From contig CM067584.1 in NCBI GenBank assembly GCA_034336665.1, forward strand, positions 3,658,001 through 3,722,000: a DNA stretch of 64,000 nt, read 5' to 3'. Source of the stretch: Luscinia megarhynchos (taxonomy: Eukaryota; Chordata; Aves; Passeriformes; Turdidae). Shown in pieces: positions 1 through 13,060 of the stretch; the stretch's first letter is position 1, and the number at the start of each line of letters is the position of its first letter. A model generated the notes under the pieces. The model saw only the letters and a list, made by a program, of their open reading frames with translations, was not told the DNA's origin and searched no databases. A program made the translations under genes and the position numbers.

Positions 1-792
1 TCTGGTGGCAGCACCAACAAAATTCCCAGTGGGGAAAAGCAAAACCTTGGCACTGACAGCAGGGTTGGATCTTCCCAGCAGATGACACTTCATTTCTGAT
101 TTGGGTTCTCAAATTTTATTGCTGTGTCTGCAGTTGATTTGATGTGAAATTTGGCAATGCTGCTTCTTATTCCAAAGTTTTTTTTTTTTTTTTTTAAATC
201 TATATTAGTCAGGGCTTGTCTTCTCTTATTTTTGGTGATTTTTTTGCTCCGTTCTTTAAGTGTGAAATTAATCCTGTGGACTTCAAAGGCATCTCACTGC
301 CGTGAGCAAGAGCTGTGAATGTTCCTCATCCTGCTCTTCCTTTGAAAAGAAATATTTCCCCGAGTGTTTTGTGACTTTTGGGTGCTTCAGTTTGTGGCTG
401 AGCTGTCCCACAGTTCATCTTTTGAGCAATTAAATCCCTTTCTGGAGCTTCTAAAGAGGCTGGGTGCTTCTGGAGCTGCTTAAATTAATTAATTAAATGT
501 AATTAAATTAATTAATGGATTAATTGTTGTGATCTAACAGGACCAGCTTCCCCCAGTGCTGAATTTCACATCAATTCTGGATTCTTCTGGTGGTTCTTGC
601 TCTGGCACAGGGGCTGTGTTTGCCAGCACAACTGCAGGTGGGGGTTAGGGAGAGGAAAAGCAAAATCAACACTCGTGGACTGAGGAAAAGTTAAATATAT
701 TGGTCAGGACACAGTGATTGTATTAATGTGTGATATTCTTTTTTATAATGTGTAATAATTTTTATCATTCAGCTGTTAAAAAATGCACACCC

Positions 793-934
793 CTCCTACC
801 TGCAAACTTTCAGTGAAAAATCTGCATTTTTTTGCTCTTCAACTTGCACTTCACTTGGCTGGGGGGATATTTCTCTCAGCTTTTAAGGAAAAAAAAATCC
901 TATTTCTGCCAGGATATTAAAGACCAAACCATGG
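793..934 (+). repeat. Local duplication, copy 1
   Basis: About 140 bases from ctcctacctgcaaac to accaaaccatgg recur at 1658-1793 with scattered substitutions and small length differences. Only this block is shared; the flanks differ. Origin unknown. Confidence 0.85.
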
Positions 935-1657
935 TTTTAAACCACACCAGCCCAGAGCCATAAACACATTTTATTTGAGGGGATGTTTCAGCTCCAGAGC
1001 GTTTCACTGCAGTGGATTTGGGTGCATTTGCCAGCAAACCTGAGCTAAATAAAACCCAGAAATCCAAATTTAAACAGCTTTTTGGGCTGGCAGGCCCTGG
1101 TTGCCTTCACAGAGTGATGATGTTGCAAAGTTTTAGTTGGAGGAGTTGCTAAAATGATATAAAAAATTTCTTTTTGGTGCAGTTCAGGCTGTTCTTCCCA
1201 GGGAGGGGGAAGCAGCATTCAAAGATGAATTCAGATTAATTCTGAATTAATGTCTGGCACAGCCAAACCCAGTGCTGTGGGCAGGGATCTCTGCTCCCTG
1301 GCAGGATTTTTGGGAGGGTTTGGTGCAGTCCAGGTGCAGAGTCTGAGCCAAAAGTTCATTAAGGGGCAGCAGAGATAACAATTCCTGCTCTTGGGGATCT
1401 GGAACTTTGATCCTCCATTGCAATAAAACCATTTATGGCCTGAGCTCTGAAGGTCTGAGAGTGCCTCAGAATGTCAGGGCCAGCTGGTGCTGGAAAAATG
1501 CTTTTTATTTTATTTTTTTTAGCTTTTTTGCTTTATTTTAGCTTTTTTAGCACCTGGTTCTTGCAGCATTTCCCTTCTCCACAGGGACTTCAAGCTGCAG
1601 AGAAATGGATTTTGGTGAAAAGGAATAAAGCAGGGAAAGCTTCAGTGCTTAATTCAT

Positions 1658-1793
1658 CTCCTACCTGCAAACTTTCAGTGAAAATCTGCATTTTTTTTTG
1701 CTCTTCAACTTCCACTTCACTTGGCTGGTGGGACATTTCTCTCAACTTTTAAAAAGTCCTATTTCTGCCAGGACATTAAAGACCAAACCATGG
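1658..1793 (+). repeat. Local duplication, copy 2
   Basis: Second copy of the 793-934 block, 865 bases downstream and in the same orientation. The two copies are clearly diverged, so this is not a recent event. Confidence 0.85.
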
Positions 1794-2394
1794 CCAGGCA
1801 GTTTAATTAAAACTTATTGCAAATTTTGGAGCAGTTTGTTCTTCATTCTTCCTGGCAGCCAAGGGATCAATATTCTTGTTTGCATTTTTGCTTTTAGTAT
1901 AAAAAAATATTTTTTTATTTATATTTTTAGCATAAAAATATATTTTAGTATTAAAAAAAATATTCCCAGCCAAGATTTCCTGCTCCTTATTTTAATTCTA
2001 TTCCTCCATTTCTTGTTACCTGGGATAGGTGGAATGGGGAAAATTTGCATTTTTCTGGGGAAGAGGTGCCAGTTCCTGCTGGGGTTTGTTCTGCACTCTG
2101 AGCACAATCCAGGGAAGGTGAATCTGCCCCAAATTCCCCCTGGGCTGAGCAGAACCAGAGGAACAAAATTGAAACCCTGTGGTTCTGCAGGTCAGAAATC
2201 CTCCATGAAGGAGAAGTTTTCCATTAAAAAAAAAAAGTTTTCCGAAAAAAAAAACTTCCTGGGCAGTGAATCCCAAATTTCCCCAGGTGAGTTCTTCCCT
2301 CAGATTGTGGCAGCCCCAGCTCTGGTTTGGGATTGGTTTTTAATTTTATTTTATTTTTATTTGATAAAGGGGGGGGTCACTCAGCTCCAGCCTG

Positions 2395-3160
2395 GTTTTG
2401 GGGTTGGTTGTGATTTTAGGGTGATTTTGGGGTGATTTGGGTGAGATTTTGGGGTGATTTGGGGTATTTGGGTGAGATTTTGGGGTGATTTGGGTGAAAT
2501 TTTGAGATGGATTTTTGGGTGAGATTTTGGGTGGGATTTAGGATGATCTAGGTGACATTTTGGGGCAGATTGTGGGTTGATTTGGGTGAGATTTTGGGGT
2601 GGGATTTGGGATATTTGGGGTGATTTGGGTGAAATTTTGGGTTGGATTTTAGGTGAGATTTTGGGGTGGGCTTTGGGATATTTGGGTGAAATTTTGGGGT
2701 GATTTGGGTAAAATTTTGGGATGGATTTTTGGTGATATTTCGGGTGGGTTTTGGGATATTTGGGGTGATTTGGGTGAAATTTTGAGTTGGATTTTGGGTG
2801 AGATTTTGGGGTGGTTTTGGGATATTTGGGTGAAATTTTGGGATGGATTTTGGGTGAGATTTTGGGTGCAATTTTGGGATGATTTAGGTGAGATTTTGGG
2901 GCAGATTGTGAGTTGATTTAGGTGAGATTTTGGGGTGGATTTTGGGTGAAATTTTGGGGTGATTTGGGTGAAATTTTGGGTGCAATTTTGGGATGATTTA
3001 GGTGAGATTTTGGGGTGGATTTGGGATGATTTGGGTGAAATTTTGGGATGGATTTTGGGTGAGATTTTGGGTGCAATTTTGGGATGATTTAGGTGAGATT
3101 TTGGGGTGGGCTTTGGGATATTTGGGATGATTTAGGTGACATTTGGGGCAGACTGTGGGT
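2395..3160 (+). repeat. G/T-rich minisatellite, block 1
   Basis: Degenerate tandem array built from short words such as gtgatttgggtgaga and ttttggggtg, with almost no C on the + strand. Open frames in it on either strand are low-complexity by-products, not genes. Confidence 0.9.
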
Positions 3161-3680
3161 TGAAATTTGAACTCAAGAACCTTTCTGGCCCCTGAATTGG
3201 CACAATTTTCTCCCAAATTTCTCTCCTTAACCCCCTCATCCTGCCCTGGAATGTGCAAAGCTCATTTTGGGAGCATCTCCCACCCTTTCCCACTTTTGTT
3301 TGATGTTTTTCCCAGTGAGAACTGGGACAACAATTTCAAGCCAGTGGCAAATTCAATTAATTCTTTTGAACTTTCAAGTTGGAAATGAGCTGAGTGTCCA
3401 ATTTCTGGAGTGGTGGGGTCTTGCTTTTACAAATCTGCCTGAAAATTTAATTGGAAAAGTTTTTTTTTTTTGTACTTAAAGTATATCCAAGCACAAATTG
3501 CATTTTTAGCTCAGAGGGAAAAAGGTAATTACAGACAGACTTGGTAAAATCCAGTTGTGGGGGGTGTAAAAAAACACTGTATTTCCACAGGATGTGAAAA
3601 TTGAAATAAAATCAGGGGTTGCTTCTGTGGGATCGGGTTTCAGAGCTCTGTGCAGTTATTAAATCAGAATTAAAGCCTTC

Positions 3681-6485
3681 TAGGGGTGATTTAGGTGAGA
3701 TTTTGGGTGGATTTTAGGATGGTTTTGGGATGATTTGGGTGAGATTTAGGTGGGATTTGGGATTATTTGGGTGAGATTCTAGAATGATTTTTGGGGTGGA
3801 TTTTGGGGTGATTTAGGTGAGATTTTGGTAAGATTTTGGATGGATTTTAGGGTGATTTTGGGGTGATTTGAATGAGATTTTTGGGTGGATTTTTGGTGAG
3901 ATTTTGGGTGGGATTTAGGATGATTTAGGTGACATTTTGGGGCAGATTGTGGGTTGATTTGGATGAGATTTTGGGGTGGGTTTGGGGATATTTGGGATGA
4001 TTTGAGTGAGATTTAGGTGAGATTTAGGTGAGATTTTGGGGTGGGATTTGAGATTATTTGGGTGAGATTCTAGAATGATTTTTGGGATGGATTTTGGGAT
4101 GATTTAGGTCAGATTTTGGGGTGGGATTTGGGATTATTTGGGTGAGATTCTAGAATGATTTTTGGGGTGGATTTTGGGGTGATTTAGGTGAGATTTTGGT
4201 AAAATTTTGGATGGATTTTAGGGTGACTTTGGGGTGATTTAGGTGACATTTTGGGGCAGATTGTGAGTTGATTTGGGTGAGATTTTGGGGTGGGTTTTGG
4301 GATATTTGAGATGATTTGGGTGAGATTTCGGTGAGATTTTGGGGTGGGATTTGGGATTTAGGTGAGATGCTGGAATGATTTTGGGATGATTTAGATTTTA
4401 GGGTGGTTTTGGGATGATTTGGGTGAGATTTTGGGGTGGGTTTTGGGATATTTGGGATGATTTGGATGAGATTTAGGTGGGATTTGAGATTATTTGGGTG
4501 AGATTCAGAATATTTTTAGGGTGATTTTTAGGTGATTTTAGGTGAGATATAAGATTTTGGATGGATTTTAGGGTGATTTTGGGGTGATTTAGGTGAGATT
4601 TTGGGTGGATTTTTGGTAAGATTTTGGGTGGGATTTGGGATGATCTAGGTGACATTTTGGGGTGTGATTGTGGGTTGATTTGGGTGAGATTTTGGGGTCG
4701 ATTTTGGGATATTTGGGATGATATGGGTGAGATTTTGGGATGATTTCGTGAGATTTTAGGGTGGATTTTGAGATTGATTTAGGGTGAGATTTTGGGGTGA
4801 GTTTTGGGATGATTTGGGATGATTTGGGTGAGATTTTGGGGTGGGATTTGGGATTATTTGGGTGAGATTCTAGAATGATTTTTGGGGTGGATTTTGGGGT
4901 GATTTTGGGATGATTTTAGGTGACATTTTGGGGTGGGATTTGTGAGTTGATTTGGGTGAGATTTTGGGGTGGGGTTTGGGATATTTGAGATGATTTGGGT
5001 GAGATTTCGGTGAGATTTTGGGGTGGGATTTGGGATTTAGGTGAGATGCTGGAATGATTTTGGGATGATTTAGATTTTAGGGTGGTTTTGGGATGATTTG
5101 GGTGAGATTTTGGGGTGGGTTTGGGGATATTTGGGATGATTTGGGTGAGATTTAGGTGGGATTTGGGATTATTTGGGTGAGATTCTAGAATGATTTTTGG
5201 GATGGATTTTGGGGTGATTTAGGTGAGATTTTGGTAAAATTTTGGATGGATTTTCGGGTGACTTTGGGATGATTTAGGTGACATTTTGGGGTGAGATTGT
5301 GGGTTGATTTGGGTGAGATTTTGGGTTGGATTTTGGGGTATTTGGGATGATTTGGGTGAGATTTTGGGGTGGGATTTGGGATTATTTGGGTGAGATTCTA
5401 GAATGATTTTTGGGGTGGATTTTGGGGTGATTTAGGTGAGATTAAGTAAGATTTTGGATGGATTTTAGGGTGATTTTGGGGTGATTTGAATGAGATTTTG
5501 GGGTGGATTTTTGGTGAGATTTTGGCTGGGATTTAGGATGATTTAGGTGACATTTTGGGGCAGATTGTGGGATGATTTAGGTGAGATTTTGGGGTGGGAT
5601 TTGGGATTTAGGTGAGATGCTGGAATGATTTTGGGATGATTTAGATTTTAGGGTGGTTTTGGGTTGATTTGGGTGAGATTTTGGGGTGGGTTTGGGGATA
5701 TTTGGGATGATTTGGGTAACATTTAGGTGGGATTTTGGGATTATTTGGGTGAGATTCTAGAATGATTTTTGGGATTTTGGGGTGATTTTGGGATGATTTA
5801 GGTGAGATTTTGGGATGGGATTTGGGATTATTTGGGTGAGATTCTAGAATGATTTTTGGGGTGATTTAGGTGAGATTTTGGTAAAATTTTGGATGGATTT
5901 TAGGGTGATTTTGGGATGAGATTGTGGGTTGATTTGGGTGAGATTTTGGGGTGGATTTTGGTATATTTGGGATGATTTGGGTGGGATTTGGGATTATTTG
6001 GGTGAGATTCTAGAATGATTTTTGGGATGGATTTTGGGGTGATTTAGGTGAGATTTTGGTAAAATTTTGGATGGATTTTAGGGTGACTTTGGGATGATCT
6101 AGGTGACATTTTGGGGTGAGATTGTGGGTTGATTTGGGTGAGATTTTGGGTTGAATTTTGGGATATTTGAGATGATTTAGGTAAGATTTAGGTGAGATTT
6201 TGGGGTGGATTTTAGGGTGATATGGGTGCAATTTTGGGGCAGATTTTGGGGTGTTTTGGGTGAGATTTTTGGATTACTTTGGTGAGATTTTTGGGGTGAT
6301 TTGGGGCGGATTTTGAGTGGGATTTTGGGTGAGATTTTGGGGCAATTTTGGCATGACCTAAGTAAGATTTTTGAGGCAGATTTTGAGGTGATTTAGGCGC
6401 CATTCTGGGGGGATTTTGGGTGGGATTTTGGGATCATTTCAGCGAATATTTCGGGGTGGGATTTTAGGATGGTTCAGCTGAGATG
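3681..6485 (+). repeat. G/T-rich minisatellite, block 2, with higher-order units
   Basis: Same word family as block 1 after about 520 bases of ordinary sequence. Longer sub-motifs recur irregularly, notably gattctagaatgattttt (nine exact TTCTAGAA cores between 3777 and 6015) and gacattttggggcagattg. It decays gradually after about 6230. Confidence 0.9.
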
Positions 6486-8744
6486 CCAGGGTTGGTTTTG
6501 GGGTGAAACCCGGCAGTTTTGGGGTTCCCTGAGCAGCTCCCAGAGCTTTGGCCACCAGCAGAGACACCTGGGCAACCTCAGGGGGTGGAAAAAAAAATAA
6601 AATCCCAGCCCAGATCTGCTTGGGTGCTGTAAATTCAGGAGCAGGTTGGCTCCTCCACTGATTTATTTCTCTTTTATTTTATTTTCTCTCTGGCTCCCTC
6701 TCACTCCAGACAGGAGCTGAGACAGCTCATGTGGATTAATTCCTTATCTGAGCTCAAAACCCCCAAGGGGCCCTTCAGAGTGAAAATAATAAAGGAAATG
6801 GAGAGGCCAGTGAGGAAAATGACACAGCAGGAGGTTTGTGTGAGTGTTCCTTGGGTGGAAAATAAACCAGAGTGGCTGTGAGGGTCAGGGCACGGGGGCA
6901 GCTGAATTTTGGCTCCTTCCAGCCCGAGCACACTCAGATAAAACAGTTTGTGCTGGGCTGAAATGGATGCTGGTGCCCAAATCTGGGTGTTCTGTGAGAC
7001 TCTGAGAACTGAATATTCTTTATTTTGACACAGATTCTGTGATACAAACACTTTGCAACAAATATTTGAGGGTAAGGTGACTGGTGGGGGTTCTGCAGAC
7101 ATGAAAATGTGGATGTTATCTCTTTCTTTTTTTTTTTTTTTTTCCCTTACAATCAGTGTATCTCAGCTGTCCTGAGCGGTCTCAGTCTGCCAGGTTTGGA
7201 TCTGAGCAGCTCTAATTAAAATCCAGGGACTCATTTGTGCCTGCCCCAGAGCTCTGCTGGGGGAGTTTGGGGGTGTTTAAACCCTCAGAGCCAGGGGATC
7301 ATCCCCTGTGAGTCCTGGTGTGACCCTGCAGAGATCCCCATTCCCAGAGGCTCTGGGCTTGTTTTTCCTGAAGCAATCCAGGCTCTAGGAGATTAAACTG
7401 AGCCCAGGGTGGGGAGTGAGACAGGATCAGCCCAGAGATGATCAGGGCATGGCTGAGACCCTTCCCTGCTCCCACACCTGGGAATCCTTTTCTTTGGGGA
7501 GAGCAGAATCTGCAAAAACTCTGATTATTTTCTGTCCCACTCCAAAGATAATCCATTGTTCAGAGGAAAGCAGGGAAATCTTTCAGATTTTGATCATTTG
7601 TGCATCAATTCCTCGTCCCTGGGGGTGAGCAGGGGACACCCTCAGTTGGGTTTAACCCTGGAATAATCTGAGGGTGGGAGTGCTGGAGGGCTGTGGCTCT
7701 TCCTGCTTTTCTCCTGGCTCACAAAGAAAGGAGTGAATTAAAACCCAGCAGTTACAGCATCCAAACCAGAAAGGTCACATCCCATCCTGCAGGTGATGTC
7801 ATTTCTCAGCTGATTTAGTGCTCATTTTCGAGATAAAACAATTTAAAAATGGTGAGTGTGTTCATTGTGTGAGCTCAGCCTGCACCAAGGTCCTGAAACC
7901 ACAGAATTCCAGGGAGTTTGGGGCTGGAAAGGACCTTAAAGATGCTCAGAGGATCTTCTGGTTAGTGAAGCATTTCCAGCTGCATCATCCCCTGCACATC
8001 TGGGCTCCTGCCACCCCAAGTGCTCAGCACTCCCTCAGAGCTCTTGGAGCTGATCTGAGTGGCAGCAGCCACCACCCAGGAGTGGGAATTCTTCCTAGCA
8101 GTGACTAAAAGGCTGTATTTCCCAGTTTTGAACCATTAACTATTTATTTTTTTAAAAAACCCAAGTAGCCTGCCATAAAAATCTTAATTATGCCCTTCTC
8201 AGACATAAATTCCTGGGAAGTTACCAGAATATTTTTGCTCCAAACATAAAAAAAGACTTTGTTCCTCTGAAGAATTAATTCCTTGGGCAGTTCCTTGTTT
8301 TTTAAATCAAGCCAGTGTTTTTTTGGCTGGATCTTGGCCCTGGGAGCATCCCAGCCCTGCAGAAAGGGCACTCCTGGTGCTGCAGCACTCAGCTCGCCCT
8401 GGCTCTGTGCAGTGGGGCTGGAATGAGCTGGAGCAGGTCCCTCAGAGCCCTGAATGGGATCTTTGTTCCCCCCAGCTGGGAGGGCAGGGGCAGCAGGAGC
8501 TGCCATTTGCATGGGGTTGTTGTGTCTTTTTATCTCAAGAGATAAAAAATGTGTTTTCCAGGCCTGTAATCCACATTTCAAGCGCACTCATGGAGGGGAA
8601 GATTCCATTTCCTTCTGGTTTAATTTGCACAGGAATTGTGTGTGGCAGTTCTGCTGGTTCTCTTTTCATTTAGGGGTGTTCCAGCTCAGCTTGGCCTTCA
8701 GTGAAGGAGTTAATCTGGGGGGAAAATGGGTCTGGGGATGAACA
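6486..8744 (+). other. Intron 1 sequence with no gene
   Basis: Mixed-composition intronic sequence with a long T-run near 7125 and a short CR1-like tail near 7900. Nothing else recognisable. Confidence 0.5.
7896..7965 (+). mobile_element. CR1-like LINE 3' tail fragment
   Basis: Contains cacagaattccagg and ggctggaaaggacctta, diverged forms of the avian CR1 3' end consensus. Short and old; limits approximate. Confidence 0.5.
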
Positions 8745-8942
8745 GAAATATGGAATGCTTGGGTTGGAAGGGACTTTAAAGCTCATCCTGCCATGGCAGG
8801 GACTCCTTGCTCTGTCCCAGGTGCTCCAGCCTGGCCTTGGACACTTCAGGGGCAGCCAAAATTCTCAGGGAATTCCAGACACCCTCACAGGGAGGAACTC
8901 CTTCCCAGCATCCCATCTGAATTTCCCCTCTGTGACTTTAGG
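8745..8942 (+). mobile_element. CR1 LINE 3' tail
   Basis: Contains gggttggaagggacttta, gccatggcagggactcc and tccagcctggccttggacac in CR1 order on the + strand. 5'-truncated and non-coding. Confidence 0.75.
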
Positions 8943-10524
8943 AGCCTAAAAATGCCACATCTGTCCCTGGTTCTGCTGAGCCCCAGCTCAGGCTCCTTCA
9001 GCTGCTCACAGACTGAGGCTTCACTGCACAAAGTGGAGTTTTGGAGTTTCAAGGTGTATTTTGGGGGTTTTTAAAAATTTTTTAAATTTAATTTTTAAAT
9101 TTTAATTTTTAAAATTTATTGTTTTGCCTGCTGCCTGAGCCAGGTTTCCTGTGCAGCCCCTCTTTGTGGGGTGACTCTGGGGCAGAGCATCCCCTGGGGT
9201 TGTGCAATGCCAGAGTTGCTCCTCCTCTGAGGCAGCACCTCTGCCCTGGAGCAGGAGAATTGCTGCTTATCTTCCCCTTCCGTGCCATAAAATCAACTGC
9301 TGGTGGAATTATCTGCTGCCCTTTCCAATCCTGATGGATCCCACAGACTGGGGGCACTCAGAAAACAAATTCCTCATTTTTAACCAAACTGCAGCACTGA
9401 GCCAAACACGCTGCCTGGAAGAAATGATGATTAAACAAACTCGTGTTTTCCACCTCTGCCTCTTCATTTGGATTAGATTTCCTCAATTTCAACGTTGCTT
9501 TTCATCTGGGGGTGATAAAAGGAGCAGGACCAACACTCTGAAGTGAATTTCAAAGGACAAAATCCCAGCTGAAGTTTAGCTGGGAGCAAAAAGACTTAAC
9601 TTCAGATGCTGCTGCAAATTTGAATACAAAAGTCTCTGGATTATTTTTCCTCCTTCCTTTCTTGCTGCTCTGTCAGGGTTGAAGTGGAGGGGGTTTTATT
9701 TTTCCATGTTTGTGCTGTGAAGCTTCCCTTTTTCCTTTCAAGTTGGTGAGAGGTCACGGAGGGGGCTGAGCAGCACAAATCCCTGCAGAGGGGCTGGGCT
9801 GGGGACAGCAGCAGGAAACATCACTTGGGAAAATATGCCAGCAATTTGTCTTTGATAATCTTGTACATTACCATGGGGGAGGAGGTTTCAGACAGTGACC
9901 CTCTGTTCTGGCTTAGTTCAGTCTGGCAAGGCGAGGAGTGATAAAATTGACTTTTTTTGTTGGTTTTTTTTTTAGGTTTTTTTTTTGTTTTGTTTTTTGT
10001 GGGGTTTTTTTTTAGTTGGTTGGTTTTGTTTTGTTTTTTTTTAATTTTTTTGATGTGGGAGTTCCTCCAGGTTGTAAATGTGTTGGGATGTGAAACCTGC
10101 CTGGTGGGGAAGGGAAGGGGGGTGCAGGGTTTGGTTCTGTCTTGTGGCTGCTGTGATCTTTAGGGAGGGGAAGGGAACAGGCTGAGTCCTCCCTGCTGCT
10201 CCTTGGGCCTGAATTAACTCTGTGTTCCCAGCAGAAAGGCTGAGCTGTGTCCACCCACCTTTTTTATGGGAAAAATGCAGCCTGGTGTTTGTATAATGAG
10301 TGATTGTCCCGGAAAAACCCGGGGAATTGTGAGTGGGAATCCCTGGGTGTGACAGGGACCTGCAGGGAATTTGGGGATGCTCTGGGGCTGGGATGTTCCC
10401 CTGAAGAAGGGAAGGGTCCAGAGAGAGCTCAGAGCCTCTTCCAGAGCCTGAAGGGATCCAGGGGAGCAGGAGAAGGGACTGGGGACAAGGATGGAGGGAC
10501 AGACACAGGGAATGGCAGAGAGCA
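8943..10524 (+). other. Intron 1 sequence with no gene
   Basis: No feature recognised apart from an A/T palindromic stretch near 9075-9120 and T/G-rich runs at about 9950-10050. Confidence 0.5.
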
Positions 10525-11145
10525 GGGTTGGGTGGGATTTGGGAAGGAATTCCTGGCTGGGATGGAGTTCCCAGAGCAGCTGTGGCTGCCCCTGGATCCC
10601 TGGGAGTGCCCAAGGAGAGGTTGGAGCACCTGGGGCAGTGGGAGGTGTCCCTGGGATGGGATTGAAGCTCCTTCCCACCCAAACCATTCCAGGTTAAACC
10701 ATGGGAGGCAAAGCTGTGATGGAGATTTGGGATCAGGGAGGGACAGGATGGGGGGAATGGTTTGAAATAAAAGGGGGCAGGGTTAGGTGGGATATGGGGA
10801 AGAAATCCTTCTCTGGGGTGGAATTCCCAGAGCAGCTGTGGCTGCCCTGGATTCCCTGGGAGTGCCCAAAACCAGTTTAGAGCACCCTGGGATGGTGGGA
10901 GGTGTGGGACCCATGGTGGGACCAAATAAACAACCCAGATCATTCCAGGACTCCATGTGCTGGTTTGGATGGGATTTTGGGAAGGAATTCCTGGCTGGGA
11001 TGGAATTCCCAGAAGAGCTGTGGCTGCCCCTGGCTCCCTGGGAGTGCCCAAAACCAGTTTGCAGCACCCAGGGACAGTGGGAGGTGTCCCCACGGCAGGG
11101 GTGGCACTGATGGGATTTAAATCCCAACCCAAACCGTTCCACTCT
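10525..11145 (-). mobile_element. Three CR1 3' tails in series
   Basis: Three consecutive copies (about 10525-10700, 10785-10950 and 10960-11145), each reading on the minus strand from a ggaatg-tttgggttgg-type start to aattccttcccaaaatcccat. The + strand shows gggaaggaattcctggctgg and gagctgtggctgcccctgg in each. Long minus-strand open frames here are repeat-derived. Confidence 0.75.
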
Positions 11146-12329
11146 TCACATTCAGCTTTGGCCATGAACATTATCCAGGTTTTTCTGCTGGAATGTGAAT
11201 GGAATTTTTACTTCTGGGGAATTTTTAATTCTGGGCTCTTTGAGGTGCCTGAGCTGCACACCCAGCCAGCTTTAAAATCCTGATTTTACAGGAATGTGTA
11301 AAATCCCTGTAAATTTTACAGGAGGGTGCAGAAGCAGCTCTTAGGAGCAGAAATTGAGTAAAAATTCCTGTGGAAATGATGGGTTCAGTGTCTGTGGCAT
11401 AAAGTGGGAAGTTTATGGGAACAAAGGATGTCCCTGCTTGGGATCAGGGATCCTGCAGGGATTCACATCCCCAGCCTGCTCCTGCTGGGTATTTATAGCC
11501 ACAGTGTTGTGAGGAAAGCTCAGATTGGAGAGAGAATTTCCTGTGGTGAAACCTCCAGGCTGTGCTGGAGCTGGGCCAGGAGCCAGAGCACCTCATCCCA
11601 GCTGGAATGGGAGGCATTTCGTGGGAATTTCCTGGCAGAAGAGCTCTGATTTTTTTATTTATTTATTTCATTTCCAGTCCAAAGCTCCCTGAATACAAAC
11701 CTTGGGAAGTCCCAAGAGTTCTTCTCTGAAATTATTCGGTGATTTTGTTTTTTTAAAAAATAAATGTGGTTATTCCCCAATGGATTTGCTCAGGGATACA
11801 TAAATATGGGAATTTTGTGCTTGGGAAGATTTCATTGCTGCATTTCGGATGTGATCTGTTCTTAAATCATTCAAATAAATATATTCAAAGTTTTTCACAT
11901 AAATGAGGTGGTCTGGGTTCGGTTTGCTCTAACTTTGCTTATCAATTCTTTGAACCACAGCAAAGATTTTATGTTTTTTTACTCAGTTTGAAAGCAAATT
12001 TGATTTAAATTTCCTCATCTGGTCCTGGGTAGGGCTCTGCTTTGCCCAGTGAAGTCCCAGGGAAAAGGACTCCAGGATTGTGGGCTCATGCACTTAATCC
12101 TATTCCCCCTGGAAATCCCATAATTATCCAGCTTAACTTTGTCTTTGGGAGGGCTTAGACTTGCACAGAATCCCAAGTTTTGATGCTAAAATTGGTTCTT
12201 GGCTGGGCAGAGCCTTTAGCAGCAGATAAGTGTGTAATGGTTTGGAAAGCAAAACCAGTGAGAGATTCCAAGTCAGAAATACAATTTAACAGGAAAAAGA
12301 GAAAAATAAAAGACATGCAATGGTACAAA
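11146..12329 (+). other. Intron 1 sequence with no gene
   Basis: Ordinary A/T-leaning intronic sequence; nothing recognised. Confidence 0.45.
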
Positions 12330-13060
12330 AGGAAAAAAAAAACAAACCACTGGCAGAGTCAGAATAGAACCTGACACCCTGCTAGGTAGGGTGGTGGCAG
12401 CAGTCCAGATGAAGTGGTTTTGTTGAAGCAGTGATCCTGTAGAAAGGTCTGGTGGTGGCTCTTGTCCTCTGGAATCCAGGGGAAAAGGCTGCTCTGGTGT
12501 TTCAAATCTCAGTTTTTAAAATAGAAATGCAGTGTTACACAGAACAATCCCAAAACACTGCCAGAGTCAGAATCCAAGCTGACACCTGTCAGTCAGTCAG
12601 GGTGTTGGCAGCAGTCCCATTCAATGGTGGCTGCATTCTCCTGCAGTGGCAGGTGTGGTTCAGCTGGAGCAGTGCTCCTGTAGAAGGTGCAGTTTTCCTC
12701 TGAAGCTCCTGGGATGATGTGGAAGGGTCTGGTTTTCCTCTGGAATCCAGTGGAAAAGGCTGCTCTGGTGTTCCAAATCTCAGTTTTTATCTGGGTAGGA
12801 AATGTTTGGCTCCTCCCCTGGGTGGAGCATCTCCCAGTGGGATGATGTAATTTTATCAGTCATGCCCTGGGACTCACTGGCCATTAACAGGAGATATCTC
12901 CTGGAGGGAGGATGGGCTGTGGAAAGATAAAGATGATTGCCCCAGCTGGTTTAAAGCTGGCCCATTAACAGGAGATATCTCCCACGGAGATAAGGATCAC
13001 TGCCCAGCTGGTTTAACAGCTGGTGACAGAATCCACACTTTTGGGCACATCTTTACATTG
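12330..13060. mobile_element. Interspersed repeat family B, copy 1 (LTR-like)
   Basis: The part from about 12517 closely matches 29715-30250 and 58437-58975, including cactgccagagtcagaatcc and ggagatatctcctggaggga. The upstream part (12330-12515) is a diverged tandem version of the same segment. Length and single-copy spread suggest a retroviral LTR, but no TG...CA ends or target duplication were found. No coding capacity. Confidence 0.7.

Larger units (their letters stand above)
1..2394 (+). other. Intron 1 sequence with no gene
   Basis: AT-rich intronic sequence upstream of the first visible exon. No exon, CpG island or promoter was seen. It contains a local duplication (793-934 and 1658-1793) described separately and short T-runs. 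Confidence 0.6.

Noticed and set aside
2395..6485. Interstitial telomere sequence because of G/T richness
   Set aside because: No TTAGGG runs; units are gtgagattttgggg-type.
10041..11171. 376-codon minus-strand frame that looks like a protein gene
   Set aside because: Made of three CR1 3' tails, which are untranslated; the reverse transcriptase part of CR1 is absent.
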